Shown in pieces: positions 1 to 9,369 of a stretch of DNA of 64,000 nt (positions are counted from its first letter, which is position 1; each line of letters opens with the position of its first letter). Source of the stretch: Comamonadaceae bacterium (GTDB lineage Bacteria; Pseudomonadota; Gammaproteobacteria; Burkholderiales; Burkholderiaceae_C). Where the stretch lies: NCBI GenBank assembly GCA_027486755.1, contig JAIXOM010000059.1, positions 62,001 to 126,000 on the forward strand, read 5' to 3'. The notes under the pieces were generated by a model that saw only the letters and a program-made list of their open reading frames with translations, did no database searches and had not been told where the DNA came from. The translations under genes were made by a program, and so were the position numbers.

Positions 1-769
1 TGCGGTGTTCCAGCCCGCCATAGCCGTCGCTGACCGCATGCAGCATGAAGACATAGTTCTTGAAGGGCGGCTTGCCCCGACCCTGCCAGAAGCGAATCTG
101 CTCCTCGCAGATTTTCTGTGTGTCCTCGAGCAGGCGCTGGCCGTCGAAGTGGGGTGGCGCGCCACTGACCACAAAGCGGTGCGGCACGCCGCCGGCCTTG
201 AACTGCCCGCTCCAGAGCCGTCCGAAAGTCACCGGGCAGTCGGCCAGCTCGTCGTAATCGCTGGCCAGGTAGCTGCCAAAGCCGCGGCGGTCGGTTTTCA
301 GGGGTGTCATTGCGGTGGCCAGCGTCCAGTCGCTGTGCCCGGGCGCCGCGGCGATCTCAAGTACCTGGGGCAGGTGGTCCTGTCCGTGCACCCGCAGGCA
401 CAGGCTGGTGGCATTGAAAAAGCCACGCTCCTGGCCGAGCATGGCGGTGCGCACCGAGGGGTCGTTGGCATAGACCTCGTAGCTGATTTCCAGCATCTGG
501 TCGGCCCGGTTGGCCACTTGCCAGCTGCACTTATCGAGCTGCTTGAGCTTGAGCCGACGCCGGCCTTGCCGGGCTTGCAGGCCCTGCAACTGGCCCGAAA
601 ACTCCCGCACCATATAGCTGCCCGGGATCCAGACCGGCAGACTGAGCGCCTGTTCGGCGGCCGGCTGGGGTACGCTGAGCGTGATGCGAAACAGGTGAGC
701 CTGAAGGTCGGCCACCTCGACGCGGTAGACACAGGCTTCGGGCGGGACGCGGGTGGAGGCTTTGGGCAT
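1..769 (-). CDS. M61-family glycyl aminopeptidase, N-terminal part (cut by window edge)
   Basis: The reading frame runs off the left edge, so only about 256 N-terminal residues are visible. It starts at an ATG at 769 and reads MPKASTRVPPEACVYRVEV. Then come the beta-rich N-terminal domain (PVWIPGSYMVREF near residue 50) and the beginning of the catalytic domain (NYVFMLHAVSDGYGGLEHR at the edge). These stretches are typical of proteobacterial M61 metallopeptidases with a C-terminal PDZ domain. The zinc-binding HEXXH motif lies beyond the window and cannot be checked. The gene follows dsbC after 75 bp on the same strand, and possibly shares its transcript. The family cleaves N-terminal Gly/Ala residues; the cellular role is poorly known. 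Confidence 0.85.
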   Translation of the reverse strand, partial: MPKASTRVPPEACVYRVEVADLQAHLFRITLSVPQPAAEQALSLPVWIPGSYMVREFSGQLQGLQARQGRRRLKLKQLDKCSWQVANRADQMLEISYEVYANDPSVRTAMLGQERGFFNATSLCLRVHGQDHLPQVLEIAAAPGHSDWTLATAMTPLKTDRRGFGSYLASDYDELADCPVTFGRLWSGQFKAGGVPHRFVVSGAPPHFDGQRLLEDTQKICEEQIRFWQGRGKPPFKNYVFMLHAVSDGYGGLEHR

Positions 770-844
770 GCGAGAAGAATACCGCAGCCCGGATCAGTGA
801 ACCAGCCAGCGCCAGCGCTCAGGTCCAAGCAGGTCCGTGGCGGC

Positions 845-1591
845 TCAGGGCGTTTGCGCCTCGGCCAGCAGTTTTTCGACCTGGGCCGAACTGATCGCGC
901 CCGGTACCCGGCTGCCATTGGCAAAGATCAGGGTGGGCGTGCCGGTGATGCGCATCTTGCGACCGTATTCCACATTGCGGGTCAAGGCGCTGGTGTCGCA
1001 GCCTGGGGAGGAGGGTGGCACCGGCTTGTCGGCCGTCATCAGATCGCTCCAGGCCTTGGCCTTGTCCTTGCTGCACCAGACATTGCGCGACTGCTCGGTC
1101 GATTCAGCGCCCAGGATGGGCATCAGAAACAGGTAGATGGTGATGTCGCTGACTTTTTGCAGGTCGCGCTCGAAGCGCTTGCAATAGCCGCAGTTGGGGT
1201 CTTCAAACAGGGCCAGCTTGCGCTTGCCATTGCCGCGCACGATGGTGATGGCGTCCTTGAGCGGCAGGCTGTCGAAGGCAATCGCATTGAGCTTGTCCTG
1301 GCGTTCCTGGGTCAGGTCGCGGCGGCTGCGGGTATCGACCAGCTGGCCCTGAATCAGGTGCGAGCCGTCGGCGTCGGTATAGACGATCTCGTTGCCCATG
1401 CGCACTTCGAACAGGCCGTTCATCGGCGTGCGGCGAATTTCGTCGATCTTGGGCAGGCCGGGCAAGCGCTCGACCAGATTTTTGCGGATGGCGGCTTCCT
1501 GCGCCGGGGTTTGCGCCAGCGCCAGCAGGGGCAGCAGCAGGGCGGCGGTCAGGCCCGCGCCGCGCAGAAATTGGGTGACCAGGGTTTTCAT
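845..1591 (-). CDS. dsbC: Periplasmic disulfide isomerase DsbC
   Basis: A 248-residue protein with a signal peptide of about 26 residues ending ALAQ. Next is the DsbC/G dimerisation domain (around 28-90) and a thioredoxin-fold domain carrying the CGYC redox pair at residues 134-137 and a cis-proline loop (TGTPT). DsbC rearranges wrong disulfides in periplasmic proteins and is kept reduced by DsbD. Length and motif order match the family. It lies 17 bp downstream of the UbiH-like gene on the same strand, so the two are probably co-transcribed. Confidence 0.95.
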   Translation of the reverse strand: MKTLVTQFLRGAGLTAALLLPLLALAQTPAQEAAIRKNLVERLPGLPKIDEIRRTPMNGLFEVRMGNEIVYTDADGSHLIQGQLVDTRSRRDLTQERQDKLNAIAFDSLPLKDAITIVRGNGKRKLALFEDPNCGYCKRFERDLQKVSDITIYLFLMPILGAESTEQSRNVWCSKDKAKAWSDLMTADKPVPPSSPGCDTSALTRNVEYGRKMRITGTPTLIFANGSRVPGAISSAQVEKLLAEAQTP

Positions 1592-1608
1592 GGTGTGCTT
1601 TCGGGTCT

Positions 1609-2697
1609 TCAGCCCATGGCCCGGCGCGTTAGCCAGGATTTGATCAAGCCACTGCCCTGCACCGCATTCATGCCCCAGTTGCGCAGGGTCTGCCAGCGGG
1701 CGTCGGTTTGAGCAAAAAGGCCTTGCAGGCCGTCGGTGAGCAAGCCCATGGCCAGCACGTCGGCCTTGCGCGAGCGCTCATAGCGGCGCAGCAGGCGGAT
1801 GTCGCCCAGCGGGCGCCAATATTCGCGCTCGCTGATCACGCGGGCGAGCTCGCGGGCATCGGCCAGGCCCAGGTTCAGGCCTTGCCCGGCCAGGGGATGA
1901 ATGGTGTGGGCCGCATCGCCGGCCAGCGCCCAGCCGGGGCCGACCCAGCGCTCGGCCCGGGCGAGCTGCAGCGGCCAGGCCATCACCGGGCTGCACAGAC
2001 TGAGCGAGCCGACCTGCGGGTCGACTGCATCTTGCAAGGTGCGGGTGAAATTTGCGGCCGGCAAGGCCAGCAAGCCATCGGCCTTCTCCTGCGGCAGTGA
2101 CCACACCAGCGCCAGCTCGTCGCCGTGGCTGCCGCCCAGGGGCAGCAGCGCCACGATGTCAGCGCCTCTGAACCATTGGCGCGCCACGCCGCCATGCAGC
2201 GCCGTGCTGTGAAGTCGTGCGGCCAGTGCCTTGTGCGCATAGGGGCGTTGGTCCCAGCCTATGCCCAGTTCGCGCCGGCTGCTGCTGTCGCGGCCTTCGC
2301 AGATCACGGTCAAGGCCGCTGTAGCGCTTTGCCCGGGCTCGAGTCGGCTGACCTGCGGCGCAAAATGCAGCGCTTGCTCCAGCAGGCTCTCCAGGGTGCT
2401 GGAGGCCACCAGCCAAGCCAGCTCGCCGGCCGCATCAAAGCTCAGGTGCCCGCCCTCGTCGCCCCAGACCTGCATGGCGCTGACTGCGGTCAGCTCGCTG
2501 TCCTGGGGCCAGACCCGCAGCGGCTCCAGCAGCGCGCGCGAGGCCTGGTTGAGCGCATAGGCGCGTACATCGGCCTGCGGCGAAGCCGGCCGCAGCGGCG
2601 CGATCGCCACCTTGAGCCGCTCGCGCGCCAGCAGCAAAGCCAGGCTGCGGCCGACGATGCCGTCGCCACGGATGCAGACATCAAAACGCAGGGTCAT
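1609..2697 (-). CDS. UbiH/UbiF/VisC-family FAD-dependent hydroxylase
   Basis: A flavoprotein monooxygenase of the ubiquinone-biosynthesis hydroxylase family. The ATG at 2697 is chosen because it places the FAD-binding beta-alpha-beta motif right at the N-terminus (GDGIVGRSLALLLARE); the open frame extends a further 24 codons upstream without a recognisable domain. The second FAD/ribose motif, GDAAHTIHPLAGQGLNLGL, is intact near residue 280. Members add hydroxyl groups to the benzoquinone ring of ubiquinone precursors. Which ring position is modified cannot be told from sequence alone, so no symbol is given. It is the first gene of a likely ubiH-like/dsbC/M61 transcription unit, and divergent from the MOSC gene. 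Confidence 0.85.
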   Translation of the reverse strand: MTLRFDVCIRGDGIVGRSLALLLARERLKVAIAPLRPASPQADVRAYALNQASRALLEPLRVWPQDSELTAVSAMQVWGDEGGHLSFDAAGELAWLVASSTLESLLEQALHFAPQVSRLEPGQSATAALTVICEGRDSSSRRELGIGWDQRPYAHKALAARLHSTALHGGVARQWFRGADIVALLPLGGSHGDELALVWSLPQEKADGLLALPAANFTRTLQDAVDPQVGSLSLCSPVMAWPLQLARAERWVGPGWALAGDAAHTIHPLAGQGLNLGLADARELARVISEREYWRPLGDIRLLRRYERSRKADVLAMGLLTDGLQGLFAQTDARWQTLRNWGMNAVQGSGLIKSWLTRRAMG

Positions 2698-2755
2698 GGC
2701 GCATTGTAGAAAGCCGGTGAAAATCATGTCCCCGGCCTTACCAAAAGACACATTC

Positions 2756-3628
2756 ATGAGCGCACACACTCAATTCGCACAGGCTGTCATCTCGCAGCTG
2801 ATGATTTACCCGATCAAGTCTTGTGCTCCCGTGGTGCTCAAGCAGGCGCAGCTGACCGACCAAGGCCTGGACCTAGACCGCAGCTGGATGGTGGTGGACG
2901 AGCAGGGCCAGTTCATCTCGCAGCGCGAGCAGCCGCGGCTGGCCTTGGTGCAGCCGCAGCTGCGCCTGTCGGACCTGGTGCTGCGCGCCCCGGGCATGTT
3001 GTCCTTGCACCTGGCGCTCGAGGGCGTGGAGTCGGCGATGAAAGTCTGGCTTTGGGACGAGGCCATTGAGGCCTGGGACATGGGGCCGATAGCGGCTCAG
3101 TGGTTCAGCGATTTCCTGGGTCGGCCGGCCCGCCTGGTGCGCTTTGACCCGCAGTTCGAGCGGCCTTCCGACCGCCGCTGGACTGGCGGGCATACCGCCT
3201 TGAACACCTTCACCGACGGCTTTCCACTGCTGCTGATCAGCCAGCCTTCGCTCGACGGGCTGAACCAGAGACTGATTGCGGCCGGGCAGGCGCCGGTGGA
3301 CATCGGCCGCTTTCGGCCCAACATCGTGCTTTCGGCCGGCGAGGCCGGGACTTGGCAGGCGCACGACGAAGACCGCGCCCAGGAGCTGGTCATCAGCACC
3401 GCCACCGGCTTGATCCGGCTCAAGCCGGTCAAGCCCTGCAGCCGTTGCCAGATGGTCGATGTCGATCCCCAGACCGGCGCGCCGGGCCAGCCCGTGCTGC
3501 GCACACTGGCCGGCTATCGCCGCGACAGCCGGCTCGATGGTGCGGTCAGCTTCGGCATGAACCTCATCGTGCTCGAAGGGCTGGATCACAGCCTGGAAGT
3601 CGGTCAGGCGGTGTTAGCGCACGGGTGA
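2756..3628 (+). CDS. MOSC domain-containing protein (YcbX-like)
   Basis: A 290-residue protein with an N-terminal MOSC beta-barrel domain (about 10-120, starting QLMIYPIKSCAPV) and a C-terminal MOSC domain. The conserved cysteine is in VKPCSRCQMVDVD, close to residues 225-232. MOSC proteins bind or transfer the molybdenum cofactor sulfur; the YcbX type supports molybdenum-dependent reduction of N-hydroxylated compounds. The start at 2756 (MSAHTQFAQAV) is preferred because upstream codons overlap the divergent hydroxylase gene. Its last 15 bases overlap the 3' end of the convergent MFS gene. Confidence 0.88.
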   Translation: MSAHTQFAQAVISQLMIYPIKSCAPVVLKQAQLTDQGLDLDRSWMVVDEQGQFISQREQPRLALVQPQLRLSDLVLRAPGMLSLHLALEGVESAMKVWLWDEAIEAWDMGPIAAQWFSDFLGRPARLVRFDPQFERPSDRRWTGGHTALNTFTDGFPLLLISQPSLDGLNQRLIAAGQAPVDIGRFRPNIVLSAGEAGTWQAHDEDRAQELVISTATGLIRLKPVKPCSRCQMVDVDPQTGAPGQPVLRTLAGYRRDSRLDGAVSFGMNLIVLEGLDHSLEVGQAVLAHG

Positions 3629-4855
3629 GTCGGCCTGGGCCAACTCTTGCTGCCCCTGGCTAGCGCGCCGCTGGCGCAACTGCCACCTCACCGTCGCGCC
3701 GATGCCTGCCATCATGGCGGCTGCTCCGCTGAGCACCACGCTGGCGCTCCAGTGCTCCATCAGGGCGGTGGCCAGTAGCACACCCACGCCTTGGCCGAAG
3801 AACAAGGCGGTGGCAAACATCGACACGGCCAGTCCGCGTGCATGAGGCGCCATTTGCGTGGCCAAGGTTTGCAGCGTGTTGTGCAGCATGAAAAAAGAAA
3901 AGCCACCCCAGACCATGAATGCAGCGGTCAGTAGCCACCAGGGGCTCCAGGCCAGGGTCAGCAGAGCCAAGGCCATGCCCAGACCGCCACTGATGGCCAG
4001 CCCGCTCTCCCCCAGGCGCGGCACCAGGCGCTTGGCCTGGCTCATGTAAGCCATGCCCCCGAGGCCCATCAGGGCGACGATGGCGCCGGCCGATGACAGC
4101 GCCAAGCCAAGGTGTTGGTGCAGGTGCGAGGCGGCAATGGCCATGCTGCCAAAGCCCGCCGCGCCCTGGCAAATCGAAAAGCCCAGGATCTTGCGCACCC
4201 AGGCATCGCGCAGCAGCTGCCGGGTTCGATTCAGCATGCTCGTCTGTGGCCCGGCTTGGGCCGGCCCATCGCCGGGTCCCTGAGCGCTGCGGCGGTGGTT
4301 CAGCAAGAGCGCACCGACCAGCAGGAACACCACCGTCATCAGCACAAAAGCCCAGCGCCAGCCCAGGGTGTCGGTGAACAGGCCGCCCAGCACCTGGCCG
4401 CCGAACACCCCCAGGGTGGTGCCCAGGCCAACCTGCGCCAGTGTCTCCTGCCGCTTGTCGTAGGGCACCGCGTCGCCGGTCCAGGCCAGTGCAAGCGGAA
4501 TGATGGCCGCCGCAAAGGCTGCCGCCAGCACCCGGGCCAGCACCAGGTCTTGCAGGCTGCCGGCCAAGGCGGCCATCGCGCTACCGACCCCGCAGCCCAA
4601 AATGGCGTAGCTGAGCACCTTTAGCTTGCCGTAGCGGTCACCCAGGCTGCCAAAGATCAGCTGCGTCAGGCCGTAGGCCAGCGCAAACAGGGAGACCACC
4701 TGTGCGGCTGCCGCCAGGGTGCTGTCAAACTGCCGCGCAAGTTCCGGCAGCATTGCATCGCAGATGCGCTGGCTGGCCATGCTGGCAAAGCAGGCCAGAG
4801 ACAGCAGCAGCACCGTCCGCCGCGTGCTGGGCGCAAGCGCCTGCGGCGCGCTCAT
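3614..4855 (-). CDS. Major facilitator superfamily transporter
   Basis: A 413-residue membrane protein with about 12 hydrophobic segments. It has the MFS motif between TM2 and TM3 (FGSLGDRYGKLKVL) and the motif-C glycine region in TM5 (GTTLGVFGGQVLGGL). It resembles drug/metabolite exporters of the DHA1 type; the substrate is not deducible. The start codon overlaps the stop of the upstream Bug-protein gene by 4 bp (ATGA at 4852-4855), so the two are translationally coupled. The coupling suggests uptake or efflux of a related organic acid, which is an inference. Confidence 0.85.
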   Translation of the reverse strand: MSAPQALAPSTRRTVLLLSLACFASMASQRICDAMLPELARQFDSTLAAAAQVVSLFALAYGLTQLIFGSLGDRYGKLKVLSYAILGCGVGSAMAALAGSLQDLVLARVLAAAFAAAIIPLALAWTGDAVPYDKRQETLAQVGLGTTLGVFGGQVLGGLFTDTLGWRWAFVLMTVVFLLVGALLLNHRRSAQGPGDGPAQAGPQTSMLNRTRQLLRDAWVRKILGFSICQGAAGFGSMAIAASHLHQHLGLALSSAGAIVALMGLGGMAYMSQAKRLVPRLGESGLAISGGLGMALALLTLAWSPWWLLTAAFMVWGGFSFFMLHNTLQTLATQMAPHARGLAVSMFATALFFGQGVGVLLATALMEHWSASVVLSGAAAMMAGIGATVRWQLRQRRASQGQQELAQADSPVR

Positions 4856-5835
4856 TCGACCCGGCTGCCCGAATAACGGATGGGCCCGGCCCGGGTTTGC
4901 AACTCCTGCCGTATGTGACGCGCCAGCTCCTGCCCGTTGCCGCCGACCAGGTCATAGCCCTTGCCGTCGATTTCACGTTCCTTGAAGCCGGGGTCGCGCA
5001 AGACAGCTGCCACATCGCGTTCCATGCGCTGCAGCGCTGCTGGCGGCGTGGCCATCGGCGCGAACAGGCCGACCCAGACGTTGGCATCGACTTCTGCGTA
5101 GCCCAGCTCGCCCACGGTGGGTACGTCCGGAAAGGCCGGGTGCCGCGTCTTGCCGCCGTAGGCCAGGGCCTTGATGCGCTTGCTCTGCAGATGTGGCCGT
5201 GCTGAAGGAATACCGGCCCAGGTCAGGGCGATCTCGCCGCTGACCACCGCGCTGACCGCCTGAGGGATGCCGCGGTAGGGAATGTGCACGATGAACACCC
5301 CGGCTTTTTGCTTGAGCATCTCGGTGGCCAGCTGGGGCTGGCTGCCGGCGCCGTAGGAGGCGTAGGAGAGTTGGCCTGGCTGCTTGCGCGCCAATGCGAT
5401 CAGCTCTGGCAGCGTGCTGGCTGGCAGTGCGGCGGTGGCGACAAAGAGTTGGCTGAAGGAGACCATGCGCGAGACCGGCGCAAAGTCTCGCTCGAAGTCA
5501 TAGGGCAGTCGGGTGTACAAATGCGGGTTGATGGTGAAGGTGGCATCGGTGGTCAGCAGCAAGGTGTGGCCGTCACTGGCCCGGGCCACCAGCTCGGTCC
5601 CGACCAGCGTGTTGGCCCCAGGCCGGTTGTCCACCGTCACTGGCTGCTGCCAGCGCTCCTGCAGCTTTTGCGCCAGTGCCCGGGCCAGAATGTCGACGCC
5701 GCCGCCGGCCGGGTACGGTACGATCAGCCGCACCGGCCGGCTAGGCCATTCGGGGCTCTGGGCCCACGCCAGTCCGAGGCTGCTGAGCAGCCCCAGCACC
5801 AAAGTCAGGGTCCGCACTATTGCGCGATATGTCAT
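4852..5835 (-). CDS. Bug/TctC-family tripartite tricarboxylate transporter binding protein
   Basis: A 327-residue exported solute-binding protein. A signal peptide ends near residue 25 (LGLAWAQ). It is followed by the Bug signature WPSRPVRLIVPYPAGGGVD, whose PAGG loop contacts the carboxylate ligand. Bug proteins are greatly expanded in Comamonadaceae and Bordetella and usually lack adjacent tctA/tctB genes, as here. Ligands are typically organic acids. It is the first gene of a two-gene unit with the MFS exporter, and divergent from the alpha/beta hydrolase. Confidence 0.92.
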   Translation of the reverse strand: MTYRAIVRTLTLVLGLLSSLGLAWAQSPEWPSRPVRLIVPYPAGGGVDILARALAQKLQERWQQPVTVDNRPGANTLVGTELVARASDGHTLLLTTDATFTINPHLYTRLPYDFERDFAPVSRMVSFSQLFVATAALPASTLPELIALARKQPGQLSYASYGAGSQPQLATEMLKQKAGVFIVHIPYRGIPQAVSAVVSGEIALTWAGIPSARPHLQSKRIKALAYGGKTRHPAFPDVPTVGELGYAEVDANVWVGLFAPMATPPAALQRMERDVAAVLRDPGFKEREIDGKGYDLVGGNGQELARHIRQELQTRAGPIRYSGSRVE

Positions 5836-5903
5836 TGAAGTTGTCTCCCGTCACAAGCCCCAGCGGCCTTACACATTCTAGGCAGGACAAGGAATCGGAG
5901 CCG

Positions 5904-6797
5904 GTGCGGGGGCATGAGTATGGGCACGCAGCGGCCAACCCCGACTTCTGGCCCGCGCTGCCGCCCTTGCGGCTGGCGCGTATTGCGCCGCTGGCGCAGC
6001 CGCGCTACTTGGGCGACCGCTGGTCCTATCTCGAAAGCGGGCCGAAGGATGCCCCCTGCATCGTCATGCTGCACGGCATCGGTGCGCATGCCGACTATTT
6101 CCGCTTTCAGCTGGCCGCTCTGTCTGCCCGCTGGCGGGTGATCGCCTGGAATGCGCCTGGCTACGGCCTGAGTGATGACTTGCGCTGTGAGCAGCCGCAG
6201 GCCGCTGACTATGCGCAGGCGCTGGCTGATTTTCTCGAGGCCCTGCAGATCCAGACCTGCCTGCTGGCCGGCCATTCTTTTGGATCGGCGGTCGCCCAGG
6301 CTTTTGCCATCGCGCAGCCTGGGCGGGTGCGCGGCCTGCTTCTCAGCGGTGCCGGTATCGGACAGCGTGAGCTGTCGGCGCAGCGGCGCCAGGCCTATGA
6401 AGATCGCATTGCCCGCATCCGTCTGGGCGCCTACCAGTACGGTGACCGCGGCGTCGATCACCTGGTGGGCGGGCAGGCGCCGGCGGCCCTGCGGGTGTGG
6501 CTGACCGAGGTCGCGCGTGGCCTGCACCGACGCGGCCTGGAAAACGCTGCCGCCTTTCGCCTGTCTTGCTTTTGCAGTCTGGACCATCTGCAGCATCTGA
6601 GCATGCCGCTCTTGATGGTGCAGGGCCAAGAAGACAACATCAATCCGCGCCAGGAAAACGCCGACCTGCTGCTGGCCGCTTTGCCTCAAGCCAGGCTGGA
6701 GCTGTGGCCGGGCGTGGGCCACCTGGCCGAAGTGGAGGCGCCTGAGCGCTTCAACCAGACCCTGGCCGGCTTTGCGCAGGGGCTGGCTGGGGCTTGA
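5904..6797 (+). CDS. Alpha/beta hydrolase
   Basis: An alpha/beta-hydrolase-fold enzyme with an oxyanion loop (VMLHGIGAHAD), the nucleophile elbow GHSFGSA, a C-terminal acid (QGQEDNINP) and the histidine (GVGHLAEVEAP). The triad is therefore Ser-Asp-His. A GTG at 5904 preceded by GGAG is taken as the start. The frame stays open to 5820, but those extra codons run into the divergent Bug gene and carry no family similarity, so the start is uncertain. It resembles hydrolases of aromatic meta-cleavage or dihydrolipoamide-type folds; the substrate is unknown. Confidence 0.8.
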   Translation: MRGHEYGHAAANPDFWPALPPLRLARIAPLAQPRYLGDRWSYLESGPKDAPCIVMLHGIGAHADYFRFQLAALSARWRVIAWNAPGYGLSDDLRCEQPQAADYAQALADFLEALQIQTCLLAGHSFGSAVAQAFAIAQPGRVRGLLLSGAGIGQRELSAQRRQAYEDRIARIRLGAYQYGDRGVDHLVGGQAPAALRVWLTEVARGLHRRGLENAAAFRLSCFCSLDHLQHLSMPLLMVQGQEDNINPRQENADLLLAALPQARLELWPGVGHLAEVEAPERFNQTLAGFAQGLAGA

Positions 6798-7145
6798 GCG
6801 TGCCCAGGCTGAAGGCGGCGAGAAGCAAAAACAGCCAGTTTTTCATCAGGTTCAAGCTGCGGGGTTTGTAAAGGGTTGATGCTGCAAGATCATGCGGGTC
6901 CTAGCCTGCCGTGGCCTGCCGCCATCCTAGATCGGTCCTGGCCGATTGTGGCCACTGGATCACACCAGTGTCGCGCTTGCTGCAGGGTTGAAGACAGTTT
7001 GAGGCTAAAGTGGGGACTGGGTGTGTGCATGGATCTGCCGACAGCTTGGCCATTGAGGCTCACCCGAGCCCGGCCTAAGGCCTAAGCACAGCCTAAGCAC
7101 CGCCTACCTACCGCCGCCTCACCCACGACTCACCCCCTAAATCCC
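6798..7145. other. 348-bp gap, no confident gene
   Basis: No convincing gene is seen here. On the minus strand, a 31-codon frame (6751-6846) beginning MKNWLFLLLAAFSLG looks like a signal peptide. It then stops inside the hydrolase gene and has no ribosome-binding site, so it is probably a decayed or chance frame. A 69-codon plus-strand frame at 6876-7085 has unusual composition and no family resemblance. Near 7070-7115 there is a run of short direct repeats (GCCTAAG three times, then CTACC and CCGCC motifs) just before the outer-membrane protein gene. Confidence 0.4.
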
Positions 7146-7916
7146 ATGATCAAGTCCGCACTGATTTGTGTTTTGACGGCCGGCACGCTGCTGGCTCCGC
7201 TGCAGGCGGCCCAGCCCCTGATCACCGACGACAGCGGCACGCAGGGGCAGGGCGGGCAGCAGCTGGAGTTGGCCCACAGTTCAGAGAGTGTGCGACAGGG
7301 CGCCGATCGCAGAAGCAACCGGGCCAGTGGCCTGACCTACACCGTAGGTGTGCATGAGCAGGTCGATGTTTTTCTGGCCACCGCGTATCTGGGGCTGGCA
7401 GGCCAGCCATCGACCTCGGGCTGGAGCAATCTGAGCATAGGCGCCAAATGGCGCTTTTTGGAGTGGGGCTCCAGCCAGACCAGCCTGGCTCTCAAGCCCG
7501 AGGTGATCCTGCCGGTGAGCGGCTCGCAAGAAAGCCGTGGTTTAGGGCCAGGCAAGACCTCCTATGCGCTGAGCCTGATTGCGTCCAAGGAGCTGCCGTT
7601 TGGCTCGGCCCATCTGAACGCGCAGATGGGGCGTGAGCGCCACCGTGACGCTCAGGACGACGAGCGCCGCCAGCGTTTTTCCGGCGCGCTCATCTGGGAC
7701 GTGCAGCCGTCCTGGAAGCTCGCCGTCGATATAGGTCAGCAGTCCACGCGGCGCAGCGAGGGCCCTGTCCTGCGCGCGCGCTTTGTGGAGCTGGGGGCGG
7801 TGTACTCGCCCAGCAAAACCCAGGATTGGGCCCTGGGCCTCATCCGCAGCACGGACGACGACCAGCCGCGGGCGAGCTCGCGCACCCTGACCGGCGGCTG
7901 GACCTGGCGCTTTTGA
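7146..7916 (+). CDS. Outer-membrane beta-barrel protein, phenol-degradation meta-pathway type
   Basis: A 256-residue protein with a signal peptide (cleavage near LQAAQP, about residue 22). Alternating polar and hydrophobic beta-strands follow, and the last residue is Phe (GGWTWRF), the usual C-terminal signature for BAM-assembled barrels. The order ITDDSGTQGQGGQQLEL, a central SIGAKWRF strand and LKPEVILPV matches the 'MetA-pathway of phenol degradation' porin-like family. That family is thought to assist uptake of hydrophobic compounds. No catabolic genes are adjacent, so the substrate remains open. Confidence 0.75.
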   Translation: MIKSALICVLTAGTLLAPLQAAQPLITDDSGTQGQGGQQLELAHSSESVRQGADRRSNRASGLTYTVGVHEQVDVFLATAYLGLAGQPSTSGWSNLSIGAKWRFLEWGSSQTSLALKPEVILPVSGSQESRGLGPGKTSYALSLIASKELPFGSAHLNAQMGRERHRDAQDDERRQRFSGALIWDVQPSWKLAVDIGQQSTRRSEGPVLRARFVELGAVYSPSKTQDWALGLIRSTDDDQPRASSRTLTGGWTWRF

Positions 7917-8001
7917 GTGCAAGCCGGTCTGCCGCTGATCGGGCCCTCGCGCGTGCCTGCGGCCAGCTTGCAGCCAAGCGTGTGAGCTGAGCCCAGCGAC
8001 C

Positions 8002-9204
8002 ATGGCAGAGTCCCCATCCGGTGCTGTGCGGCCTGCTTTGGTGGCCCTGCTGTTGGCCCAAATGGCCTTTGGCTTGCTGGCCATGACCTTGTGCATACCG
8101 TCCATGCAGGATTGGCCTGAGCAGTTCGCTGCATCGCAGGCCCAGGTGCAATTGACTTTCAGTTTCTACGTCGCCGCCTATGGGCTGGTACAGCTGGTCT
8201 ATGGCCCGCTGTCCGACAGACTCGGCCGCAAGCGCGTGTTGATGGGCGGGCTGTTCCTGGCGGTGCTGGGCAGCGCGGCGGCCTGGCTGGCCGACAGCCT
8301 CGAGGCCCTGCTGTGGGCCCGCGCCTTGCAAGGCGCAGGCAGTGCTGCGGGCATGGTGGTGGGCAGGGCGCTGGTGCAAGACTTGTTCGTGGGCCGTGAC
8401 CGTACCCGCATGATGGCTTACGTCGGCATGACCATGGGTTTGTGCCCGCCGCTGGCCACGCTGCTGGGCGGCCAGATGCATGTCGCCTGGGGCTGGAGGA
8501 GCAATTTCCTGGTCTTGCTGCTGATGGCCCTGCTGTTGTTGGTGGCCGTCTGGCGCCTCTTGCCCGATACCCGTCCGGTCCGCAGCGAAGCAGCGAGTTG
8601 GTGGCGGCAGGCCGGCACGTCCTACCTTCGGCTGATGGGGCAGCGGTCCTTTTTGCTGTATGCGCTGATCCTGGCCACCACTTCGGCCACCGCCTACACC
8701 TATTTTGCCGGGGCGCCCATTGTGCTCAAGGCCTTTGGCGTGGGCCCGCAGTCGCTGGGCTGGTTCATCATGGCCGTGCCCCTGCCCTATGTCCTGGGCA
8801 ATGTCCTGACCAGCAGACTGATTCATCGTCACGGCGACCGCAAGCTCATGCTCTGGGGTCAGGTCGGCACTCTGGCGGGTTTGGTGCTGATGCTGGGTCT
8901 GGCCATCGCTGATGTGCGCTCGGCCTGGGCGCTGCTGCTGCCCCTGGCCATCATGGGGGTAGGCCATGGCCTGCTGGTGCCGCCCACGCTGTCAGGGGCG
9001 GTGGGCGCCTTACCTGCCTTGGCCGGTACCGCCGCTGCCATCAGCGGCAGCTTGCAGCAGCTGTGCGGTGCTTTCGGCGGCTATCTGGTCGGGCTGGTCG
9101 ATCACCAGGGCTTTTTGCAACTGTCCACGCTCATGCTGCTGATGGCCTTGATGGCCCTGCTCGGCCATGCCATGCTGGCGCGTACTGCGGTGGGGCGCCA
9201 CTGA
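8002..9204 (+). CDS. Bcr/CflA-family drug-resistance MFS transporter
   Basis: A 400-residue transporter with 12 predicted membrane segments. Bcr/CflA hallmarks are present: the TM1-TM2 region (YVAAYGLVQLVYGPLSDRLG), motif A (GPLSDRLGRKRVL), and the TM4-TM5 area with RALVQDLFVGRDRTRMMAY. These exporters expel bicyclomycin, sulfonamides or small peptides, for example Cys by E. coli Bcr. The gene stands alone between the barrel protein and ychF on the same strand; no regulator is adjacent. Confidence 0.87.
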   Translation: MAESPSGAVRPALVALLLAQMAFGLLAMTLCIPSMQDWPEQFAASQAQVQLTFSFYVAAYGLVQLVYGPLSDRLGRKRVLMGGLFLAVLGSAAAWLADSLEALLWARALQGAGSAAGMVVGRALVQDLFVGRDRTRMMAYVGMTMGLCPPLATLLGGQMHVAWGWRSNFLVLLLMALLLLVAVWRLLPDTRPVRSEAASWWRQAGTSYLRLMGQRSFLLYALILATTSATAYTYFAGAPIVLKAFGVGPQSLGWFIMAVPLPYVLGNVLTSRLIHRHGDRKLMLWGQVGTLAGLVLMLGLAIADVRSAWALLLPLAIMGVGHGLLVPPTLSGAVGALPALAGTAAAISGSLQQLCGAFGGYLVGLVDHQGFLQLSTLMLLMALMALLGHAMLARTAVGRH

Positions 9205-9369
9205 GGCTGCACCCGCAAATTCGGACCGCCGGGCCGATCATTACAATTTGCGCCCGGCAGGCCTCGTAAGTGGCTTGCCGCGCGCATCATTTGCCCTGCG
9301 CTGCGTCTGCCTCCAGCAAGCGCGTGTGCGGGCAGACCAGCCCGTTTGCTGGCATCCTAAGGAATTCCC

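Noticed and set aside
5..1711. Plus-strand open frame of 568 codons
   Set aside because: It is antisense to the M61 peptidase and dsbC genes, whose protein motifs are clear; the translated product is His/Gln/Gly-rich and has no family resemblance. High GC keeps antisense frames open.
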